Positions 5,314-9,238 of a DNA stretch of 9,238 nucleotides are shown here, one piece after another; position 1 is the stretch's first letter; every line of letters starts with the position of its first letter. The translations under genes and the position numbers were made by a program. The notes beneath the pieces are model-generated. The model did no database searches. It worked only from the letters and a program-made list of their open reading frames with translations, and was not told where the DNA came from. Source of the stretch: CAZDYP01 sp964509505 (GTDB lineage: Bacteria > Chloroflexota > Anaerolineae > JACRMK01); the NCBI GenBank assembly GCA_964509505.1, contig CAZDYP010000189.1:1-9238 (forward strand), read 5' to 3'.

Positions 5314-6411
5314 ATGATGCTCTATCGTCTCGTGTTTGTTATCCTCTTGTGCCTGCTCACCGCCTGCCAGCTCGCGCCCACCCCCGAACTGACAGCGACG
5401 CGTCGCCCGCCGCGCAACACCGTGACGCCTATCCCAACCGACACGCCAGAGCCGACACCGACCATCGCCGTTAGACCAACGCCCACACCCATTCCGCTAG
5501 CAGAGTTTTGTCCCTTGACGGGCTTGCGCGATGCGAACAAGCCATGGTTGAAGCGTCGCCCGCTTGTCGTCAAGATTGACAACGCGCCACTTGCGCGTCC
5601 CCAATCGGGCTTGCTGTCCGCCGACATCATCATCGAGCATCTCGCGGAAGGCGGCGTCACACGCTTCGACGCGATCTTCTGGTGCGGCGAGGGCGACGCC
5701 ATCGGTCCCATTCGCTCGGCGCGCTTGATTGATCTTGAAGTTGTGCCGATGCTGCAAGCGATTCTCGTCAACGTCGGCGCAAGCAACGAAGTGTTGAAGC
5801 TGCTCTATGATTCATTCGGCAAGCAGATCATTGACGAGGGCTTCGACAAGTCGGCGTTCCATCGCATCACGACACGCGCCGCGCCGCACAACACCTATAC
5901 GAGCAGCGCGATTTTATGGGCGGTGGCAACTGAACGCGGCATCAACCAGAAAGACTTGCAGCTCAAGGGCTTGACCTTCAATGCCACAGCGCCGAGCAAC
6001 GGCAAGGCTGCCAACACCATCACGATTCCATATAGCCCAGATTACGCCGATACGATGTGGGAGTACGCGGCTGAAACCAAGACGTACAGAAAATCGTTGT
6101 TGGGTCAGCCGTTGATGGACGCGATGAATCAGCAAGCGCAAGCAACCAATGTCGTCATCCTCTTCGCGCCGCATAGCGTGACCGACATCATCGAAGATTC
6201 GGTTGGCTCGCGCTCCATCAAAATCGAATTGACGGGACGCGGGCGCGCATTGATGTTTCGGGATGGGCAAATGATTGAGGGGACATGGCTACGCACAGAG
6301 CGCAATGCCATGCTACGCTTGGTGGATACCAACAATCAGGATGTGGCGTTGAAGCCGGGACATTCGTGGTTCGAGGTCGTGCCGATGGAGATGAATGTAG
6401 AATGGCGGTAA
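5314..6411 (+). CDS. DUF3048 (YerB-like) lipoprotein
   Basis: This is a predicted exported lipoprotein of the DUF3048 family, related to Bacillus YerB, whose biochemical role I do not know. Starting at ATG 5314 gives 365 residues with a classic lipoprotein signal peptide: MMLYRLVFVILLCLLTAC, lipobox LTAC with Cys18 as the lipidated residue. A Thr/Pro-rich linker follows (about 20-63). The N-terminal DUF3048 domain begins at CPLTGL (C66) and contains VVKIDN (V85-N90) then RPQSG, EGGVTRF, and IGPIRSAR (I130-R137). The C-terminal DUF3048 domain runs from about residue 232 to the end, with YSPDY and GHSWFEVVP. An in-frame ATG at 5266 would add 16 residues encoded mainly by the heptamer array, so I rejected it. 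No clear Shine-Dalgarno is seen before 5314. It converges with the gene at 6460-6873. Confidence 0.9.
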   Translation: MMLYRLVFVILLCLLTACQLAPTPELTATRRPPRNTVTPIPTDTPEPTPTIAVRPTPTPIPLAEFCPLTGLRDANKPWLKRRPLVVKIDNAPLARPQSGLLSADIIIEHLAEGGVTRFDAIFWCGEGDAIGPIRSARLIDLEVVPMLQAILVNVGASNEVLKLLYDSFGKQIIDEGFDKSAFHRITTRAAPHNTYTSSAILWAVATERGINQKDLQLKGLTFNATAPSNGKAANTITIPYSPDYADTMWEYAAETKTYRKSLLGQPLMDAMNQQAQATNVVILFAPHSVTDIIEDSVGSRSIKIELTGRGRALMFRDGQMIEGTWLRTERNAMLRLVDTNNQDVALKPGHSWFEVVPMEMNVEWR

Positions 6412-6415
6412 TAAT

Positions 6416-6435
6416 TTCCTCTCAGTTCCTCTCAG
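6416..6435. repeat. Tandem 10-mer, two copies
   Basis: TTCCTCTCAG occurs at 6416-6425 and again at 6426-6435, followed by a partial CTCC. It lies in the 48-bp gap between two convergent genes, five bases after the lipoprotein stop. No convincing terminator hairpin is visible in this gap. Confidence 0.7.
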
Positions 6436-6459
6436 CTCCCCAAAGGACAGTCGAGGAGA

Positions 6460-6873
6460 TCATATCCATCGTCGTTTCTCAACCATCGCGCACGCATCGT
6501 ACACGACTTGCAGCTGCTGGTCATGACAATATTGAATCGCAGCGTCCGATTCTGCGCCGGGTTGCAGCCAGACGCGCCTCAGACCGAGCGTGTAACATTC
6601 CTGCAACACCTGCTCGGTTTGTTCTGGGGGTATCACGAAGTCCACGACTTCGGGGCGCTCGGGCAAATCCGCGAGCGTGCGATAGGCAGGTTGCCCATCA
6701 ATCTCGGTTTCGTGCAGATTGACCGCATAGACAATGTAACCGGCGCGACGCAAATCACGCAAAATTTTATTGCCATACTTGCGCGGGTTGTTCGTCGCGC
6801 CGACCACCGCCCAGGTGCGACGGTTCACGAAATCGCGAATCAAGTCGGGCATCGCAACCTCTAACTTCGACAT
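6460..6873 (-). CDS. CoA-binding domain protein (YccU-like)
   Basis: This is a 137-residue cytoplasmic protein of the CoA_binding_2 / YccU type, a stand-alone Rossmann-fold domain that binds CoA-like nucleotides in related structures; its cellular role is not established. The Rossmann start TWAVVGATNNPRKYGN (residues 20-35) is followed by a helix, the strand YIVYAVN (46-52), the segment EVVDFVIPPE (75-84), VWLQPGAES (101-109) and VVYDACAMVEKRRW at the end (123-136). The D-A-C at 126-128 corresponds to a D-R-C that I recall as common in the family. The start at 6873 is supported by GAGG (plus-strand complement 6881-6884) seven bases upstream. It is transcribed away from the gene at 7023 and towards the lipoprotein gene. 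The 149-bp divergent spacer is mostly repeats. Confidence 0.88.
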   Translation of the reverse strand: MSKLEVAMPDLIRDFVNRRTWAVVGATNNPRKYGNKILRDLRRAGYIVYAVNLHETEIDGQPAYRTLADLPERPEVVDFVIPPEQTEQVLQECYTLGLRRVWLQPGAESDAAIQYCHDQQLQVVYDACAMVEKRRWI

Positions 6874-6889
6874 AGCTCTTCCTCAAAAA

Positions 6890-7002
6890 GTAATTAGTAA
6901 TTGATACTTCGTCCCTTGCTGCTTGCGAATCGTTAATCTCCAATTACCAATTACTAATTACCAATCACTCATCACGAATCACGTTTTACGCACCACGATT
7001 AT
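6890..7002. repeat. Long heptamer array with inverted arm in divergent spacer
   Basis: A perfect 14-bp inverted repeat pairs 6890-6903 (GTAATTAGTAATTG) with 6948-6961 around 44 nt. From 6940 nine consecutive 7-bp units can be read to 7002: CCAATTA at 6940 and 6947, CTAATTA at 6954, CCAATCA at 6961, then units at 6968, 6975, 6982, 6989 and 6996 that change towards CGAATCA and CGTTTTA. Position 1 is C in all nine and position 7 is A in eight. The left arm, beginning TAATTAG at 6891, lies in the same 7-bp register (49 bases earlier). Any promoters for the two divergent genes must lie in or beside this array; I could not assign one. Confidence 0.8.
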
Positions 7003-7010
7003 ACCTCATC

Positions 7011-7015
7011 AGGAG
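7011..7015 (+). promoter_or_regulatory. Ribosome-binding site that fixes a TTG start
   Basis: AGGAG at 7011-7015 lies seven bases before TTG 7023. This good match and spacing select the non-ATG start of the long membrane protein, which then begins MNRNLLLL directly at its first helix. Confidence 0.8.
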
Positions 7016-7022
7016 CATCTCT

Positions 7023-9170
7023 TTGAATCGTAACCTCTTACTGCTGTCGCTCGTCTTCATCGCAGGTGCGGCGTCGCTAGGCATAGAGCTTACCGCCTCG
7101 CGCCTCATCGGACCGTTCTTTGGCACGTCGGTATTGATCTGGGCTATTCTCATCGGCATGACGCTCATCTATCTCACCATCGGTTACTATATAGGCGGAC
7201 GCCTGGCGGACCACTCGCCGCACGCAACGACGCTCTACCAAATTGTCGCGTGGGCGGGCTTCTTCGTCGGCCTCATCCCGTTCATCGGCAGACCGATTTT
7301 GTTTTTCTCATTGCAAGGGTTCGCTAGTTATGACGCCGCGATTTTGTTCAGCACACTCGTCGGCATCAACCTCATCTTCGCCGCGCCAATGATGCTCTTA
7401 GGAATGGTTTCGCCATTTGCGATTCGACTCGCCATCGGCGAATCGCAAACGGTGGGTGGGCGCGTTGGCGTCATCTTAGCGCTCTCGACGCTCGGCAGCC
7501 TCGTTGGCAACTTCGGCACGGCATTCTGGCTCGAACCACGCATCGGCACACACAACACCTTCTTCGTCGCCGCCTTGCTGTTGTTCGTCGTCGCGCTCGT
7601 GGATATGTGGCGCGCGCAACGCGCATCATTGCGCTTGCTGATATTCGCCGCGGGCGTCTCGACGCTGGCGGTTGAGCTCGCCGCGTCGCGCCTCATCGGT
7701 CCTTACTACGGCACGGCGATTGAGATTTGGTCGGTGGTCATTGGTCTCACGCTCATCTGCTTGACGATTGGCTACGAAGTCGGCGGGCGACTCGCCGATC
7801 GTTCCCCGCGCGAAGCCACCTTGCACACACTGGCCATCATCGCTAGCGTGTGCGTTGCCATCATCCCTTTCATCGCCTCGCCCATCTTGCGCGCGACACA
7901 ACAAGCGACCATCGGCATGGGCGCATTCTACGGCGCGTTCAGCGCCTTCATTTGCTTGTTTGCCGTCCCGTTGATCTTGTTCGGCGCATTGTCGCCCTTC
8001 GCCGTGCGTCTCACCGTGCGCGAAGCGAGCCATTCGGGCAGCAAAGCAGGTTCGCTCTACGCGCTCTCGACGTTGGGCAGCATCCTCGGCACGTTTGTGC
8101 CTGTGCTGCTGCTGGTGCCAACCATTGGCACGCGCAACACATTTTTAGTTTTCGCGTTTGCGTTGCTCGCTGTGTCGTTGGTGGGTTTGTGGCGCAACAG
8201 CAGAACCACGATGCGGCAGCTGCTTACTTTGCCCTGCATCATTGGGTTGCTCGCGCTCTTCGCGCCCGCAGGGTCCATCAAACCATTGGAAGAACAAGGC
8301 AAGACGACGCTCTACGAAACGGAATCGCTGTATAACTATATTCGCGTGATGAAATACAACGCGTACGATTTCACCATTCTCGAATTGAACGAAGGGCAAG
8401 CCATTCACTCGTTGTATAGCGCGACGAATTTGTTGTCGGGCGGTGTGTGGGATTATTTTCTCGTCGCGCCGTACTTTGCGAACAACGTCAAACCCGCCGA
8501 GCTCAAAAGCCTGGCGCTCATCGGCTCGGCGGCGGGCACGGTTGCCAAACAATACACGCGCGTCTATGGGTCCATTCAGATTGACGGCGCGGAAATTGAC
8601 CCAGCGATCATTGACGTGGGGCGCGCGTATTTTGCGATGACCGACCCCAACTTCAACGTCTATGCGCAAGACGGACGTTATTTCCTTCGCAACGCGCGAC
8701 GCGCCTATGACATTGTGGCAGTGGACGCGTATCGCCCGCCCTATATCCCGTTTCACTTGACGACGCGCGAGTTCTTCACGGAGATCAAGGACCATCTGAA
8801 CGACAACGGCATCCTCGTCATCAACGCGGGGCATACGCTCAGCGATTATGGTTTGGTGAATGTGTTGGCGGCGACGATGAAGGATGTGTTCCCGAATGTG
8901 TATGTGTTGGACGTGCCGACGCGCGGCAGCGCTGTGGGCAATTCGTTGGTGATTGCGACGAAGCAGGCGACGAAAATTGAAAACTTCAAAACGAACATCG
9001 CGCAAACCAAGAACGAGACTTTGCAACTCATCGCGGACAGCGCGGAGAACGTGCGCGAAGTGAAAGATTCTATCGTGGAAGGTCGCCGCGTCGTATTCAC
9101 CGACGATCACGCGCCTGTGGAGGAAGTCGTGCATCGCATTCTCATTAACTTCATTTTGACGGGGCGGTGA
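7023..9170 (+). CDS. Fused membrane / spermidine synthase-like protein
   Basis: This is a 715-residue integral membrane protein of the type annotated as fused MFS/spermidine synthase; substrate and reaction are unknown. The membrane part is an internal tandem duplication: residues about 15-197 and 211-391 are homologous, each opening with an E-x4-R motif (E22 in ELTASRLIGPFFG; E218 in ELAASRLIGPYYG) and sharing GRLAD and LSTLGS segments. By hand, 33 of the first 53 aligned residues are identical. A further hydrophobic helix (about 398-412) leads to a C-terminal Rossmann methyltransferase-like domain (about 420-715) with IGSAAGT (I500-T506), GAEIDP (G522-P527), QDGRYFL (from Q549), D568 in VDAYRPPYIPFH, and LTTREFF. 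The Gly-rich loop lacks the GGGDG of true spermidine synthases, so polyamine synthesis is doubtful. The start is TTG with AGGAG. It diverges from the CoA-binding gene. Confidence 0.88.
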   Translation: MNRNLLLLSLVFIAGAASLGIELTASRLIGPFFGTSVLIWAILIGMTLIYLTIGYYIGGRLADHSPHATTLYQIVAWAGFFVGLIPFIGRPILFFSLQGFASYDAAILFSTLVGINLIFAAPMMLLGMVSPFAIRLAIGESQTVGGRVGVILALSTLGSLVGNFGTAFWLEPRIGTHNTFFVAALLLFVVALVDMWRAQRASLRLLIFAAGVSTLAVELAASRLIGPYYGTAIEIWSVVIGLTLICLTIGYEVGGRLADRSPREATLHTLAIIASVCVAIIPFIASPILRATQQATIGMGAFYGAFSAFICLFAVPLILFGALSPFAVRLTVREASHSGSKAGSLYALSTLGSILGTFVPVLLLVPTIGTRNTFLVFAFALLAVSLVGLWRNSRTTMRQLLTLPCIIGLLALFAPAGSIKPLEEQGKTTLYETESLYNYIRVMKYNAYDFTILELNEGQAIHSLYSATNLLSGGVWDYFLVAPYFANNVKPAELKSLALIGSAAGTVAKQYTRVYGSIQIDGAEIDPAIIDVGRAYFAMTDPNFNVYAQDGRYFLRNARRAYDIVAVDAYRPPYIPFHLTTREFFTEIKDHLNDNGILVINAGHTLSDYGLVNVLAATMKDVFPNVYVLDVPTRGSAVGNSLVIATKQATKIENFKTNIAQTKNETLQLIADSAENVREVKDSIVEGRRVVFTDDHAPVEEVVHRILINFILTGR

Positions 9171-9204
9171 GAGGAGTAAAATAACGTCAATGCGGGATAA
9201 GGTT

Positions 9205-9223
9205 GCGGGCGATTGAAAATCGC
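9205..9223. repeat. Small hairpin at window end
   Basis: GCGATT at 9209-9214 and AATCGC at 9218-9223 form a 6-bp stem with a GAA loop, 38 bases after the stop at 9170. Flanking bases extend the symmetry imperfectly. There is no T-tract. It may be part of another dispersed repeat cut by the window edge. The tail 9171-9238 holds no gene that I can see. Confidence 0.4.
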
Positions 9224-9238
9224 GCCGACTCACTGCGA

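Noticed and set aside
6890..7002. Possible CRISPR array in the divergent spacer
   Set aside because: Units are 7 bp without spacers, so this is a short tandem repeat, not a CRISPR.
9189..9215. Possible start of a further gene after GAGGAG near 9171
   Set aside because: The ATG frame stops after eight codons.
8145..9233. Long minus-strand open frame of 362 codons opposite the C-terminal half of the membrane/synthase gene
   Set aside because: Arg/His-rich composition typical of an antisense shadow; the plus-strand protein has clear family motifs.

Overview
The window looks like a chromosomal segment of a Chloroflexota bacterium (Anaerolineae-like). This is inference, based on: a long NuoH; a lipoprotein with a Thr/Pro-rich linker after its lipobox; a fused membrane/spermidine-synthase-like protein; a small Cys-rich membrane protein of a kind I associate with that phylum; and palindromic repeats in most intergenic gaps. 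No rRNA, tRNA, CRISPR array, transposase or phage gene was seen.

Layout. Bases 1-2753 hold four membrane-arm genes of respiratory complex I: nuoA (5'-truncated by the window), nuoH, nuoJ and nuoK. The peripheral-arm genes that normally sit between them are missing. A small Cys-rich membrane protein (2836-3051) and a good Rho-independent terminator (3076-3106) close this block. Next come murE (3163-4737), an unrecognised 117-aa protein (4892-5245) and a DUF3048/YerB-like lipoprotein (5314-6411), all on the plus strand. A CoA-binding-domain protein lies on the minus strand (6460-6873), convergent with the lipoprotein gene. A 715-aa protein with two tandem homologous membrane halves and a spermidine-synthase-like domain (7023-9170) diverges from it.

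The genes fall into three themes: proton-pumping NADH:quinone oxidoreductase, peptidoglycan precursor synthesis, and envelope or small-molecule proteins of unknown substrate. There is no single pathway.

The most unusual layer is the repeats. Four copies of a 32-34 bp palindrome (arms like AACCTCRCAGGTTT) occur, one of them inside murE as exactly 11 in-frame codons. A second, unrelated 10-mer-based palindrome is also embedded in-frame in murE. Five other junctions carry short-unit arrays with a period of 7 bp, four of them with inverted arms. These arrays run into the 3' ends of two genes, where they contain the stop codons, and one shows drift in unit sequence with the 7-bp phase held. A nested palindrome fills the nuoJ-nuoK gap. 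Together they suggest an active system of palindromic and heptameric repeat spread, whose enzyme is not in this window.
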